A DNA stretch of 64,000 nt from Pseudomonas sp. GR 6-02 (GCF_001655615.1 NZ_CP011567.1:4969001-5033000), one strand, 5' to 3'. Positions 35,053 to 43,898 are shown, numbered from the stretch's first letter. Numbers and translations: made by a program. Notes: a model not told the origin generated them from the sequence alone.

Positions 35053-36525
35053 CTATTTCCCTGGCTGCGCCTTGCTCGTATCAGCGTCGGCATTCGCTTT
35101 GGATTTGATAAAAGCGATCAGTGCATTCAACTCCTTATCGCTGGGAGCAAAGACCGGCATGACGGGTGCATATCCCTTGACGATTTTGGCAGCGGGATTA
35201 AGAACCGAGTCTTTTATATAGCCCTCATCGACCTTGATGCTCGTACCGTCGGCAAGGGTTTCGGTCTTGCCGTACAGACCCTGCCAGCTGGGACCGATGC
35301 CCTTGCTGCCATCGACACTGTGGCAGGCCAGGCAGCCGAGCGATTCAGCCAACTGCTGTCCCTGCGCCGCCAGGTCCTCACCTGGGCCCGGCGCTTGGCC
35401 GGCAGCAGATTCGTCGCCTTGTCGCGCAGCACCCAGTGATTTGATCAGGGCGATGAGTGCACCCAGTTCATCGTCATTGAGAGTATAGGTCACCATGACC
35501 GGCGGGTAGCCTTGTACCAGGCGGGCCTTCGGATCGAGGATCGACTCTTTCAGGTAAGCCTCATCGACCTGCACACTGCTGCCATCGGCAAGCTGTTCAG
35601 TGCGGCCATACAAGCCCTTCCATCCCGGGCCGAGACTGGCACTGCCATCCTGGCTATGGCAGGCCCCGCAACCGTATTTTTCGACCAACTGGCGGCCTTT
35701 TTCCAGCACGCTGTCCTGACTGGGCTTGGCAGCCGCGGCTAATGTCTGTGCAAACGTCGGTTGGCTTTTCAGCCATTGATCGAAGGCGCCCTGCTCTTCC
35801 ACGATCATCTGGCCGCGCATGTTGTAATGACCGACACCACAATATTCAGCGCAAAGAATTTCATACTTTCCGGTTTTGGTCGGAGTAAACCAAAAGTACG
35901 ACACCATCCCCGGCACCATGTCCATCTTGCTGCGGATTTGCGGAACATAGAAATCGTGCAGCACATCTTTGGATCGCAGTAAAACTTTCACCGGCTTATC
36001 GAGCGGAAGACGAACTTCATTGCTTTTTATCAGTACATCGTCCTGCCCGGCAGGATCATTGGGATCAAGGCCGAGGGGGTTGGTGGAATCAACAAATTTG
36101 ATATCTGACTTACCCAACTTCCCGTCTTGGCCAGGGAAGCGAAAGGCCCACTGCCACTGCTGGGCGATCACTTCAAGTTCATAGGCATTTTTCGGTACCC
36201 GGATAAAATCATCGTAAACAACCAGGCCTGGCGCCAGCATGGCGACAATACCTACCGAAGTAACGATAATTAACCATAGTTCCAGTTTTTTACTTTCTGG
36301 TTGGTAGTGCGCCCTGGATCCCTCCTTGTGACGATAACGCATCACCGCCACCGCCATAAAAACCGTGATGGCGATGAAGAATATTCCGCTAATGATCAGG
36401 GTGATAAACAGGGTGGTGTCTATGGATCCCCAGTTGGAAGCTGCCGGTGTTGCATGCCAAGGCGCGAGTATATGGAAGAGTACTGATGCAATAACGATTA
36501 GTATCAAGATAATTGCTATTGCCAT
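35053..36525 (-). CDS. coxB: Cytochrome c oxidase subunit II fused to two cytochrome c domains
   Basis: The product is 490 aa from ATG 36525. Transmembrane helices at about 3-20, 36-62 and 82-104 precede the CuA domain with ligands His190 and CAEYCGVGHYNM (Cys225, Cys229, His233, Met236). Two tandem cytochrome c domains follow: CGACH at 286-290 with Met near 344 and CLACH at 398-402 with a matching YAPVM. The two repeats resemble each other strongly (GPGWKGLYGRTEQLADGSS and GPSWQGLYGKTETLADGTS), so the second arose by duplication. Ordinary caa3 subunit II carries one. First gene of the operon. Confidence 0.93.
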   Translation of the reverse strand: MAIAIILILIVIASVLFHILAPWHATPAASNWGSIDTTLFITLIISGIFFIAITVFMAVAVMRYRHKEGSRAHYQPESKKLELWLIIVTSVGIVAMLAPGLVVYDDFIRVPKNAYELEVIAQQWQWAFRFPGQDGKLGKSDIKFVDSTNPLGLDPNDPAGQDDVLIKSNEVRLPLDKPVKVLLRSKDVLHDFYVPQIRSKMDMVPGMVSYFWFTPTKTGKYEILCAEYCGVGHYNMRGQMIVEEQGAFDQWLKSQPTFAQTLAAAAKPSQDSVLEKGRQLVEKYGCGACHSQDGSASLGPGWKGLYGRTEQLADGSSVQVDEAYLKESILDPKARLVQGYPPVMVTYTLNDDELGALIALIKSLGAARQGDESAAGQAPGPGEDLAAQGQQLAESLGCLACHSVDGSKGIGPSWQGLYGKTETLADGTSIKVDEGYIKDSVLNPAAKIVKGYAPVMPVFAPSDKELNALIAFIKSKANADADTSKAQPGK

Positions 36526-36833
36526 GTTCTCTTCATCCTGTTCCTGTTGCTCATTGGTTATGCCAAAGCATCGCCACTGACGTCCAAGCAGGGCAGACAA
36601 CTGCCACCCATCCCGGTGGCAAAGTCAGTAAGAAGTATAGAGCCATCGGGCTGTACCGTGAGGCGGGCAAGCGAGGCCCGGTTGCCAGCTATACTCAATT
36701 TCAGATTACGGACGGCAGGGATCGGCCAGAAGCGGCCCAAAAGACGAACCCTGCCTGTGCGTAGCAGTCAGATAAGTGATGGTATTGAGAACAACAGCCA
36801 CAAAATCCAGCAGTCCACGACGGAGGTTTCGTC
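36526..36833. other. Divergent region upstream of the oxidase operon
   Basis: This 308-bp gap lies between coxB (minus) and a small plus-strand gene. A hairpin, TGCCACC-CATCCC-GGTGGCA (36602-36621), sits in the coxB leader. No convincing promoter was recognised and no protein-like frame is present. Confidence 0.45.
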
Positions 36834-37169
36834 ATGAGTGCCCTGACGATCGAAGGCTGGTGCAAGCCCAGCCCCGACCAGAAGTCCATCCCGATCGGTG
36901 AGATCCATTTTGACGTCGATGACCCCCTTCATCTGCGTCTGGAGCAAGCTGAAGAACGTCTACAAGAGACCCATGAGCCCGAAGCCATGGTCGATGTCGA
37001 CATGAGCACAATGGATTTGGTCTTGCCAGAGGGATATGGCCCCTTGTCCGACTGCCAGATGCGCGTCTATCTGCATTACGAGCGCGGTCAGTTCCATTTG
37101 GTCGGGCATCGAGCGAGCGATGGAAGCTTGATCTACACCAATGCGGTTTTGATTGATCAGTTGCTTTAA
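36834..37169 (+). CDS. Small conserved-looking protein of unknown function
   Basis: The product is 111 aa, acidic and soluble, with no signal peptide or transmembrane segment (MSALTIEGWCKPSPDQKSIP at the start). The start has CGGAGG spaced 7 nt upstream and a strong terminator follows, so expression as a single gene is likely. No family was recognised. Confidence 0.7.
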   Translation: MSALTIEGWCKPSPDQKSIPIGEIHFDVDDPLHLRLEQAEERLQETHEPEAMVDVDMSTMDLVLPEGYGPLSDCQMRVYLHYERGQFHLVGHRASDGSLIYTNAVLIDQLL

Positions 37170-37194
37170 AAACGCCGCATGATGCGCGGGAACG

Positions 37195-37226
37195 CAAAAA
37201 ACCGGTCCGCAGCGGCCGGTTTTTTA
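37195..37226 (+). terminator. Rho-independent terminator
   Basis: AAAAAACCGG-(TCCGCAG)-CGGCCGGTTTTTT gives a stem plus T-run 26 bp after the stop of the 111-aa gene. Confidence 0.82.
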
Positions 37227-37436
37227 TGCCTGAAATTTGAGCATTCCTGGCGCTTCGGCGCTGCGGCAAAACCCTGCAATACAGAAAACGGGGTCTACCC
37301 AAACCATCGCGACATGCCCTCCTAGACTCGTTTCAGGCCGCTCTTCCATCCGTATCCAGGGTGTATTGGTGGTTATAGTGTTGATTAGCGATTTTCAGTA
37401 GGTATAGTAACCATAAGCACACCACAGGGAGGTGAT

Positions 37437-37616
37437 GTGAATAGCCGGTTTTTGATAAGCCAAATCGTTGCGGACGGCTGGTATCTGGTACGAATCAGGG
37501 GGAGTCATCACCACTTCAAGCATCCGACCAAGCCTGGACTGGTGACGGTTCCTCACCCGAAAAAGGACCTGCTCAAGAAAACGGCCATTAGTATTTTGCA
37601 ACAGGCGCTGCTCTGA
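37437..37616 (+). CDS. hicA: HicA toxin (mRNA interferase)
   Basis: A 59-aa product starts at GTG 37437, with GGGAGGTGAT directly upstream; the overlapping ATG at 37434 is followed at once by a stop. The core ADGWYLVRIRGSHHHFKHP contains the HicA catalytic histidine motif (G-S-H-H), and KPGLVTVPHP is the usual strand. HicA cleaves mRNA until neutralised by HicB. The gene is 36 bp upstream of hicB in the normal toxin-first order. Confidence 0.92.
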   Translation: MNSRFLISQIVADGWYLVRIRGSHHHFKHPTKPGLVTVPHPKKDLLKKTAISILQQALL

Positions 37617-37652
37617 CGAACCGATGGACTGCGCCCTCGGAGGATAACGAAC

Positions 37653-38060
37653 ATGCTTTACCCCATCGCGATTTCCATGGGTGATGACGAACACGCCTGG
37701 GGCGTAGAAGTTCCGGATATTCCGGGTTGCTTCTCCGCCGGTGAAGATCTGGATGACGCCATGGCCATGGCTCGCGAAGCCATCGAAGGTCATTTCGAGA
37801 TTCTGGCCGAAGACGGATCACCGATTCCGCCCGCCAACAAAGTGACCCTGCATGCGGCCAATCCACAGTACGCAGGGTGCACGTGGGCCGTGGTGGATAT
37901 CGATATCACCAAATACCTGGGCAAGGCGCAGAAACTCAACATCACCCTGCCCGGCTATCTGCTCAACCGCATCGATGAGTACGTATTGCACCATCCGGAA
38001 GAGAAAAGTCGCTCCGGATTTCTGGCCTCGGCGGCGCTCAAGGTCTTGCAGCAAAGTTGA
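37653..38060 (+). CDS. hicB: HicB antitoxin
   Basis: The product is 135 aa. The N-terminal HicB fold (MLYPIAISMGDDEHAWGVEV, then PDIPGCFSAGEDLDDA) binds HicA. The C-terminal KLNITLPGYLLNRIDEYV segment is a ribbon-helix-helix for autorepression. It forms a type II toxin-antitoxin operon with the preceding hicA. Hairpin 38079-38109 may terminate the transcript. Confidence 0.93.
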   Translation: MLYPIAISMGDDEHAWGVEVPDIPGCFSAGEDLDDAMAMAREAIEGHFEILAEDGSPIPPANKVTLHAANPQYAGCTWAVVDIDITKYLGKAQKLNITLPGYLLNRIDEYVLHHPEEKSRSGFLASAALKVLQQS

Positions 38061-38078
38061 TAGCCTGAAAATCGGATC

Positions 38079-38109
38079 AATCAAGGGGACGAATGTGTCC
38101 CCTTTGATT
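38079..38109. terminator. Hairpin between convergent hicB and tam
   Basis: AATCAAGGGGAC and GTCCCCTTTGATT are inverted copies separated by six nt. It lies between the hicB stop and the tam stop, so it can end transcripts from either side, though the T-tracts are short. Confidence 0.6.
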
Positions 38110-38111
38110 CG

Positions 38112-38882
38112 TCAGCGCGTTGCCACCATGAACAACCGCGGAAACGGCAGCAGCACCGAACCATCGCTCAGCGCCGGATAGGCCTGCTCGATTGCCGCCT
38201 GATACTGCTTGAGATAGTGTGCCCGTTCCACGTCATCCAATGGTTCGAGAAAAGGCCGCAAACCGGAGCCCTTGAACCACTCGAGCACACCCGATGCGCC
38301 GTCCGCGAGCGGATGATAGTAAGTGGTGCGCCATACATCGACGCGAGTGCAGTGGCCACGCAGCATTGAGTAGTAGCCGCTTGCACCCTCCATTTCCGTT
38401 CGCAGGCCGGCAGCCCTTGCCAGCTTGTCAGCCCAAGGGCCGTTCGCTGCGACCTCGCGCATCAACCGGTGCGACGGTTCGTTGAGGTTATCGGGCATCT
38501 GGATCGCCAGGCTACCGCCGGGCGTGAGCCTGTTTACCAGCGACGGCAGCAGCCTGGTGTGATCCGGCACCCACTGCAGCACCGCATTGGCGAAAATCAC
38601 ATCGAACGGGCCGGTCTCGTTCCAGGTATCAATGTCAGCGGTGTCAAAACGTACCTGAGGCAGGCGCTTGCGGGCGGCCTCGATCATATCGGTCGAACTG
38701 TCCAACCCACGCACCGCGGCATCGGGAAAACGCTGCACCAGCAACTCGGTCGAATTGCCGGGGCCGCAACCGATGTCGATGGCCGAACGGACGTCCACCG
38801 CTGGGATGGCGGCCAGCAAGTCACGCGCCGGGCGCGTGCGCTCATCTTCGAAAGCTACGTATTGTTTGGCGGACCAACTCAT
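38112..38882 (-). CDS. tam: Trans-aconitate 2-methyltransferase
   Basis: The product is 256 aa from ATG 38882 (E. coli Tam is 252). The SAM-binding motif IDIGCGPGNSTEL begins at residue 35. Family segments FANAVLQWVPDH, QMPDNLNEPSH and VDVWRTTYYHPL match Tam closely. It methylates trans-aconitate, an inhibitor of aconitase that forms spontaneously from cis-aconitate. It follows a small lipoprotein gene on the same strand by 71 bp. Confidence 0.93.
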   Translation of the reverse strand: MSWSAKQYVAFEDERTRPARDLLAAIPAVDVRSAIDIGCGPGNSTELLVQRFPDAAVRGLDSSTDMIEAARKRLPQVRFDTADIDTWNETGPFDVIFANAVLQWVPDHTRLLPSLVNRLTPGGSLAIQMPDNLNEPSHRLMREVAANGPWADKLARAAGLRTEMEGASGYYSMLRGHCTRVDVWRTTYYHPLADGASGVLEWFKGSGLRPFLEPLDDVERAHYLKQYQAAIEQAYPALSDGSVLLPFPRLFMVATR

Positions 38883-38953
38883 ATCGCTCTCCTGTCGGGT
38901 GCATTGTTGTCGCCAGGGGCAGACAACCGGTTGGCTACGATACATCGTCCGCG

Positions 38954-39283
38954 TCAGTTAACCCACGCCCCCACCCGCCAATGCCAGCCATCGTTACGTT
39001 GCTCCCAGTGCGGATGCACATAACGATACCCCGGTCGCTCCGGGACCCAATGGCCATGAACCGCGACATAACGCCCGCCTTCCCAACGCCAGTACCCCCT
39101 GGACCAGAGGTAACCCGGTCGCCCCGCGGGCTCTACCTCGACAACGCGTTCCGGCGGCGGCTGCGGTGCGATGACCTCAACATATTCACGCTCCACCGGA
39201 CGCCGGTCATGAACGACCCGTTCCTGCACACAACCCGCAGCGGTAACCACCACTGCCAGCAACACCATGTAACGTAACAACAT
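38954..39283 (-). CDS. WXXGXW/YXXWXWXXGXW repeat lipoprotein
   Basis: The product is 109 aa from ATG 39283. The N-terminus MLLRYMVLLAVVVTAAGC is a lipoprotein signal with Cys18. The mature part contains aromatic repeats (YLWSRGYWRWEGG, HGHWVPERPGYRYVHPHWEQ, GWHWRVGAW) typical of YXWGXGYW-type small envelope proteins. The role is unknown; similar proteins occur as outer-membrane lipoproteins. Confidence 0.75.
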   Translation of the reverse strand: MLLRYMVLLAVVVTAAGCVQERVVHDRRPVEREYVEVIAPQPPPERVVEVEPAGRPGYLWSRGYWRWEGGRYVAVHGHWVPERPGYRYVHPHWEQRNDGWHWRVGAWVN

Positions 39284-39725
39284 GCCGCCTCCTCTGGCTT
39301 GAAAGCCAAGTTGAGTGAACCAGCAAAAAAACGCCCCCTTTTCCACCATGCTCCTGCCTGGCTCACTGCTTTTTTAACAGGTCTTGTCTGTCTATTGCCT
39401 GAACCCGGATCACTTGATGACGGAAAACACAGGGGATCTGGATAAGCCTTTTTTATCGCCAAATCGTTGGAAGCCATAACCGAAATGACCGTTCGTCGAC
39501 CGACCAGCAAAGCAGTTTTGACAGTATAAAAATGGCATCTATAGTCCTATCGCGGCCTGTTGGAAGGAACCCAACCCGTCATTTCAAGGCAAGGAGCAAG
39601 GCCAGCTCGTCCCCCGAGATCGAGTGGGTTCCCCAGTAGTGTGTTCGCAACGGCCACAAGGCAAGCAAGCGTTGTCGTGCCTGGTAAGTAGCCAGACAAT
39701 CACTATTGTTAAAAGGAGCTTCACT
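39284..39725. other. Long leader region before the AidA/PixA-type genes
   Basis: The 442 bp between the divergent lipoprotein gene and the first PixA-type gene contain a good sigma70 promoter (39518-39545). About 180 nt of untranslated leader then run to the start codon. No other element was recognised. Confidence 0.5.
39518..39545 (+). promoter_or_regulatory. Sigma70-type promoter
   Basis: TTGACA (39518-39523), a 16-nt spacer and TATAGT (39540-39545) closely match the sigma70 consensus. It points toward the AidA/PixA-type gene at 39726. Confidence 0.7.
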
Positions 39726-40229
39726 ATGTCTCGAGTCACGGATGTACTTGTTTCCATCGACACTGAAACCATTCTGAAAAACTACCCGAACATTAGCAAA
39801 AACCCTGCTGCGCCGACGATGATCGACGTCAATCATGTGTACATGGTGACCAATCAGAACAACGTGGTGAGTGGCCAGGCCGGTGGCGAGCTCAACTTGA
39901 AAGCCCAGGTAGGCGACTTGATTCGCTGGCGTGAAACCAGCCTGTCGCAGAGCTTCGAGACTGCAGTGGTTTTCTACAAGTTCATCGGTAACGCCGGCAA
40001 CGAGTTGATCTCCACCCCCACGCCACGCAAGGCTACCGCCTGCGTCGCCGTTCCGAATACCAGCAACCCGTCGGTGCCCAGCTGCCAGAAAGTCGATAAC
40101 TATTACTGGTCTTCGGAAACCCTTGCGTGCGGCAGCGTGACCTATCACTTCAACTTCCTGATCGTGGATCGCAACTGCCAGATTGTCGGCTGCTGCTCGT
40201 GGGATCCGTTCATTACCATCCGTAATTGA
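39726..40229 (+). CDS. AidA/PixA inclusion-body family protein 1
   Basis: The product is 167 aa from ATG 39726 (AAAGGAG upstream). It opens SRVTDVLVSIDTETILKNYP and has VNHVYMVTNQ and DLIRWRETSLS blocks found in the PixA/AidA inclusion-body family. Members form cytoplasmic inclusions in Xenorhabdus (PixA) or are quorum-sensing-controlled in Burkholderia and Ralstonia (AidA). The function remains unclear. A paralogue follows 124 bp downstream. Confidence 0.83.
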   Translation: MSRVTDVLVSIDTETILKNYPNISKNPAAPTMIDVNHVYMVTNQNNVVSGQAGGELNLKAQVGDLIRWRETSLSQSFETAVVFYKFIGNAGNELISTPTPRKATACVAVPNTSNPSVPSCQKVDNYYWSSETLACGSVTYHFNFLIVDRNCQIVGCCSWDPFITIRN

Positions 40230-40353
40230 CGATGGCCTGGCCCCTCGGCAACGAGGGGTCACCCCGTCCGTTGCCGCCTCGGCTGGAACAGGATGTCTTG
40301 CTTGAAACCGAAGCGGTTACCGTTTTGCGTCAACATCATGAAAGGAATCCATG

Positions 40354-40893
40354 ATGACTTCCGAACCGATTACCCCCCCTTCAGCGAGTACCCTGACCGC
40401 CAATAGCGTGCTGCTGGTCGTCGATGCCGAATCGCTGCTTTCGCGCTATGCGCAACCCAGCCTTGACCCGCAAAAGCCGACCGTGATTGAAGATGGTTTC
40501 ATCTTCGGCATCAGCGCTACACCAAAAACGAAAAATGTTAAAAATGACAGCAAAATTACACTGACCACCCACAACGGAAAAGTCTTTCATATTCGCGGCA
40601 GGACCGTCAGTTTGCTGGCCGAACACAGCGTGGTATTCCACAACATCACGGTGGACGATACCGGGATCCTTTCTCCGCCCAAGCTGATCGTCCACGGCGA
40701 GCAGACCGTCCCCGCGCCCGACCCCGCCAACCCGAACCAGCCGGGCAGCCACAAGGCCGATGATCATTATTGGGAGTGCTCGCAACTGAGCACGGGCGTG
40801 GCAACTTGCGAACTGAGCTTCATGCTGATCAACCAGCGCTGCGAAGCGCTCGGGTATTTCAGGTGGAAGACTGAGGTGACGCTGTCGGCGTGA
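40354..40893 (+). CDS. AidA/PixA inclusion-body family protein 2
   Basis: The product is 179 aa from ATG 40354, 7 nt after AAGGA; ATG 40351 adds one residue. It shares the family frame with its neighbour: SVLLVVDAESLLSRYAQPSL, an internal DDHYWECSQLSTG and a C-terminal FMLINQRCEALGYFRW segment parallel to FLIVDRNCQIVGCCSW. The two diverge over most positions, so the duplication is old. Confidence 0.82.
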   Translation: MTSEPITPPSASTLTANSVLLVVDAESLLSRYAQPSLDPQKPTVIEDGFIFGISATPKTKNVKNDSKITLTTHNGKVFHIRGRTVSLLAEHSVVFHNITVDDTGILSPPKLIVHGEQTVPAPDPANPNQPGSHKADDHYWECSQLSTGVATCELSFMLINQRCEALGYFRWKTEVTLSA

Positions 40894-40977
40894 ATAAAGA
40901 TTATCGAGTAGGAGGCGGCTTCACAGCCGTCGTCCTCTCACACCACCGTAGGTACGGAAACGAGCAAATCCAGGCAC

Positions 40978-41436
40978 TTACAGTGGCAAGGTATTGCAGT
41001 GCTTGATCTCCTTGAGCGAAAAACCGGTGTACATTTCCTTGATATTGCCGAGCGTACGTATGCGATGCATGGCGACTTCATGGAATGCCTCCATGTCTTT
41101 GACGACTACCTGCAGGAGGTAGTCGTATTTCCCCGACACTTTGTGACAGGCAATAATGTTGGGCAGCGCCAGAACGCCCGCTTCGAAATGTTCCATGGCT
41201 TGCTCGGAGTGACTATCGAGGGTGACGCTGATGAAAGCGAAAAGTCCCAGCCCTATGGTCTTCGGGTTCAAGTGCGCGTGATACCCGACAATCACCTCCT
41301 CTTCCAGGCGCTTCAGGCGCTTCCAGCAGGCTGGCGCTGACAGGCAAACACGAGCGGCGATCTCGGCGTTCGTCAGGCGACCATTCATTTGCAGAATTTC
41401 CAGAATTGAACGATCAACCTTATCCATTTCCGCCAT
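40978..41436 (-). CDS. Lrp/AsnC-family transcriptional regulator
   Basis: The product is 152 aa from ATG 41436 (MAEMDKVDRSILEILQMNGR). The N-terminal helix-turn-helix (about 15-55, NAEIAARVCLSAPACWKRLK) is followed by the RAM/effector domain (about 70-145, SGKYDYLLQVVVKDMEAF). It is divergent from an amino-acid permease gene 268 bp away and may regulate it in response to an amino acid. The effector is not known. Confidence 0.9.
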   Translation of the reverse strand: MAEMDKVDRSILEILQMNGRLTNAEIAARVCLSAPACWKRLKRLEEEVIVGYHAHLNPKTIGLGLFAFISVTLDSHSEQAMEHFEAGVLALPNIIACHKVSGKYDYLLQVVVKDMEAFHEVAMHRIRTLGNIKEMYTGFSLKEIKHCNTLPL

Positions 41437-41704
41437 GTGTTCTCTCCCTTTAACAATGCGTACGCGGTAGGGCGATTGGCCCCATCCCGCAGGTCCTTGA
41501 TCAAGCATCCATTTCCAGAAACTACAAATATTAGAAAGAAAATTACATAAAGAGCACGTTTTGGATAATTAACGACTGAAAAAAAATCAAATACAGAGCC
41601 GTTTCGAAAGCTAATTTTCGAGGCGCTGAAATACAATTTCTTGTCGTTTCCGACACCCAAGCCACTGGCTCTGACAATAAAAATAAGTAACAACGGAGGC
41701 AATA

Positions 41705-43093
41705 TTGAGCATTTTCAGAACAAAAGACCTGGACGCAATGATTGCTGCTGCCCGAGCGCCTGCCGGGTTGAAAAAAGTGCTGGGGCCGATGGATTTGGTC
41801 CTGATTGGTATCGGTGCAATCGTGGGGACGGGCATCTTTGTATTGACCGGAACCGGCGCATTGACTGCGGGACCAGCCCTCACGGTTTCATTCCTGTTAG
41901 CAGCGTTGGCCTGTGCATTTGCAGCGCTCTGTTATGCCGAGTTCGCCTCATCTGTACCGGTAGCAGGCTCGATTTACACCTACAGCTACGCGACGCTGGG
42001 AGAGTTGGTGGCCTGGATGATCGGCTGGGATCTGATGCTCGAATACGGACTGGCCAGTTCGGCGGTGTCTGTTGGGTGGTCGGGTTACTTCCAGTCCCTG
42101 CTGAGCGGATTCGGGCTGAATCTTCCGGTTGTGCTTACGGCGGCTCCAGGCTCTTTGCCTGGCGTGGAAACCTGGTTCAACCTACCCGCGCTGGTGATTA
42201 TGCTGGCGATTACCTGGATGCTTTCTATAGGCATCAAGGAATCCGCGCGCGTAAACAACGTGATGGTGATCATCAAAATCGCCGTGGTGCTGCTCTTCAT
42301 CGCCGTTGGTGTGAGACATGTTCAGCCGGCTAACTGGCAACCTTTCTCTCCCTTCGGCGTCAATGGCATTTTGAGTGCTTCGGCCTTGGTTTTTTTTGCT
42401 TTTATTGGTTTCGATGCGGTTTCCTCTGCCGCCGAAGAAGTGAAAAAACCGGCGCGTGACCTCCCCATCGGTATTATCGGTTCCTTGGCCGTTTGTGCGG
42501 TGTTATACGTTGCCGTTTCAATGATCATGACCGGCATCGTGCCCTATGCCCAATTCCTTGGCGTTGATCATCCGGTTTCATTGGCGTTGCAACATGCCGG
42601 TGAAAGCTGGGTTGCCGGGTTCGTTGATTTAGGCGCAATCGTTGGCATGACGACTGTCATTCTGGTGATGGCTTACGGTCAAACCAGGATCATCTACGCG
42701 ATGTCGCGCGACGGACTGCTTCCCCAGCGCCTTTCCAGGGTTCATACACGATTCGGCACCCCATTTTTCGCCACCTGGATGGTCGGAATAGTCTTCGGGC
42801 TGATCTCGGCACTGATTCCGCTGAACGTCCTCGCCGAGCTGATCAACATCGGTACGTTGGCCGCATTCAGTCTGATCTCGGTGGCAGTGATCGTCTTGCG
42901 CAAGACCCGACCCGATCTTCCTCGCGCATTCAGATGCCCCGGCGTGCCCATTGTTCCATTGCTCGCCATCGCGTTCTGCGTAACCTTGATGACCTTCCTC
43001 AAGCAGACGACCTGGCTGGCATTTGGGGCGTGGTTGGCAATTGGACTGGTGATCTACTTCGCCTATGCGAGACGCCGCTCGTTATTGCATTAA
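41705..43093 (+). CDS. APC-family amino-acid permease
   Basis: The product is 462 aa from a TTG start 5 nt after GGAGG. Twelve transmembrane helices are expected. The first, LVLIGIGAIVGTGIFVLTG, is the APC signature, and the protein resembles the YhdG/CAT branch of amino-acid transporters. The divergent Lrp-type gene suggests amino-acid control. Substrate cannot be assigned from sequence alone. Confidence 0.88.
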   Translation: MSIFRTKDLDAMIAAARAPAGLKKVLGPMDLVLIGIGAIVGTGIFVLTGTGALTAGPALTVSFLLAALACAFAALCYAEFASSVPVAGSIYTYSYATLGELVAWMIGWDLMLEYGLASSAVSVGWSGYFQSLLSGFGLNLPVVLTAAPGSLPGVETWFNLPALVIMLAITWMLSIGIKESARVNNVMVIIKIAVVLLFIAVGVRHVQPANWQPFSPFGVNGILSASALVFFAFIGFDAVSSAAEEVKKPARDLPIGIIGSLAVCAVLYVAVSMIMTGIVPYAQFLGVDHPVSLALQHAGESWVAGFVDLGAIVGMTTVILVMAYGQTRIIYAMSRDGLLPQRLSRVHTRFGTPFFATWMVGIVFGLISALIPLNVLAELINIGTLAAFSLISVAVIVLRKTRPDLPRAFRCPGVPIVPLLAIAFCVTLMTFLKQTTWLAFGAWLAIGLVIYFAYARRRSLLH

Positions 43094-43299
43094 TCCAGCA
43101 TTTCGTCAGGTCTCTTTGGAGTGTCAATCAACCTCCAATAGTTTTCAGGTGCGAAACTGCATGCCAGTTGCGCACCTGATTGCATTCGCCAGTCAACCCT
43201 CACTTCATTTGTCCTGTTTTTAGCCCCAGGAGAGCAGTGGCGCGCATTTGCAGTGGCACGCGAACTCTATTTATTCAGTTACCCCATTTAGCTCATGAC

Positions 43300-43854
43300 T
43301 TAGGCCCGCCACGGTGGAAGAGCCCCTTCGAAAAGTGAAAAGGCTCGATGCAGGAAACCGTTGAAGCGAGCGGCATCACGCCGCAGCCCTGCCTGCTGAC
43401 CACCAATCAGGCACAGATGGGCCACCTGAGCAATCACTTCTGCTTGGCCTGGCATATGGACCAAGCGGCGGCACGTGCGTATCGCGAAGTCCAGTCGTCT
43501 TGTATCAACACGCTGCTGAAACTCGCCTACCAACGGATCATGCAGCGACCAGGCTCGGATGGAAATTTCCCGCCCAGGTTGTTTCTCAGCGGCAATACTC
43601 AAGTAGCGTTTCAAGGTTTCGCCCGCGCTACGACCCTGCGCCGCATAAGCGAGCATGCGCTCCGTGTAGTCTTCTTCCCAAGCGGCCAGCAAGGTGCGGA
43701 CAAAGTCTTCGCGATTGCGGAAATGGTGATAGAACGATCCGCGGGTCACATTCAATCGGCGCGATAGACTCTCGGCCGAAACGCCGATATGCCCTATTTG
43801 GTCGAGGGCCTCAAAACCAGCCGCGATCCAATGGTTACGAGTTAGTTTTCTCAC
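43300..43854 (-). CDS. TetR-family repressor
   Basis: The product is 184 aa from GTG 43854 (GGAG about 10 nt upstream). The N-terminal helix-turn-helix (about 5-50; VSAESLSRRLNVTRGSFYHH) is the TetR signature; the C-terminal ligand-binding part is unassigned. It diverges from a DJ-1/PfpI-type gene with a perfect inverted repeat between them. Confidence 0.9.
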   Translation of the reverse strand: MRKLTRNHWIAAGFEALDQIGHIGVSAESLSRRLNVTRGSFYHHFRNREDFVRTLLAAWEEDYTERMLAYAAQGRSAGETLKRYLSIAAEKQPGREISIRAWSLHDPLVGEFQQRVDTRRLDFAIRTCRRLVHMPGQAEVIAQVAHLCLIGGQQAGLRRDAARFNGFLHRAFSLFEGALPPWRA

Positions 43855-43879
43855 CCGTTATTTCGCTCCATGTTTAGCG

Positions 43880-43898
43880 CCATACAGACTGTGTATGG
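43880..43898. promoter_or_regulatory. Inverted repeat, candidate TetR operator
   Basis: CCATACA-GACTG-TGTATGG has perfect 7-bp arms and lies in the short gap between the divergent TetR gene and the DJ-1-type gene. This is the position and size expected of a TetR operator controlling both. Confidence 0.75.

Noticed and set aside
30600..38100. Integrative island with a duplicated tRNA-Gly 3' end
   Set aside because: No second copy of the tRNA 3' sequence and no integrase gene was found in the window.
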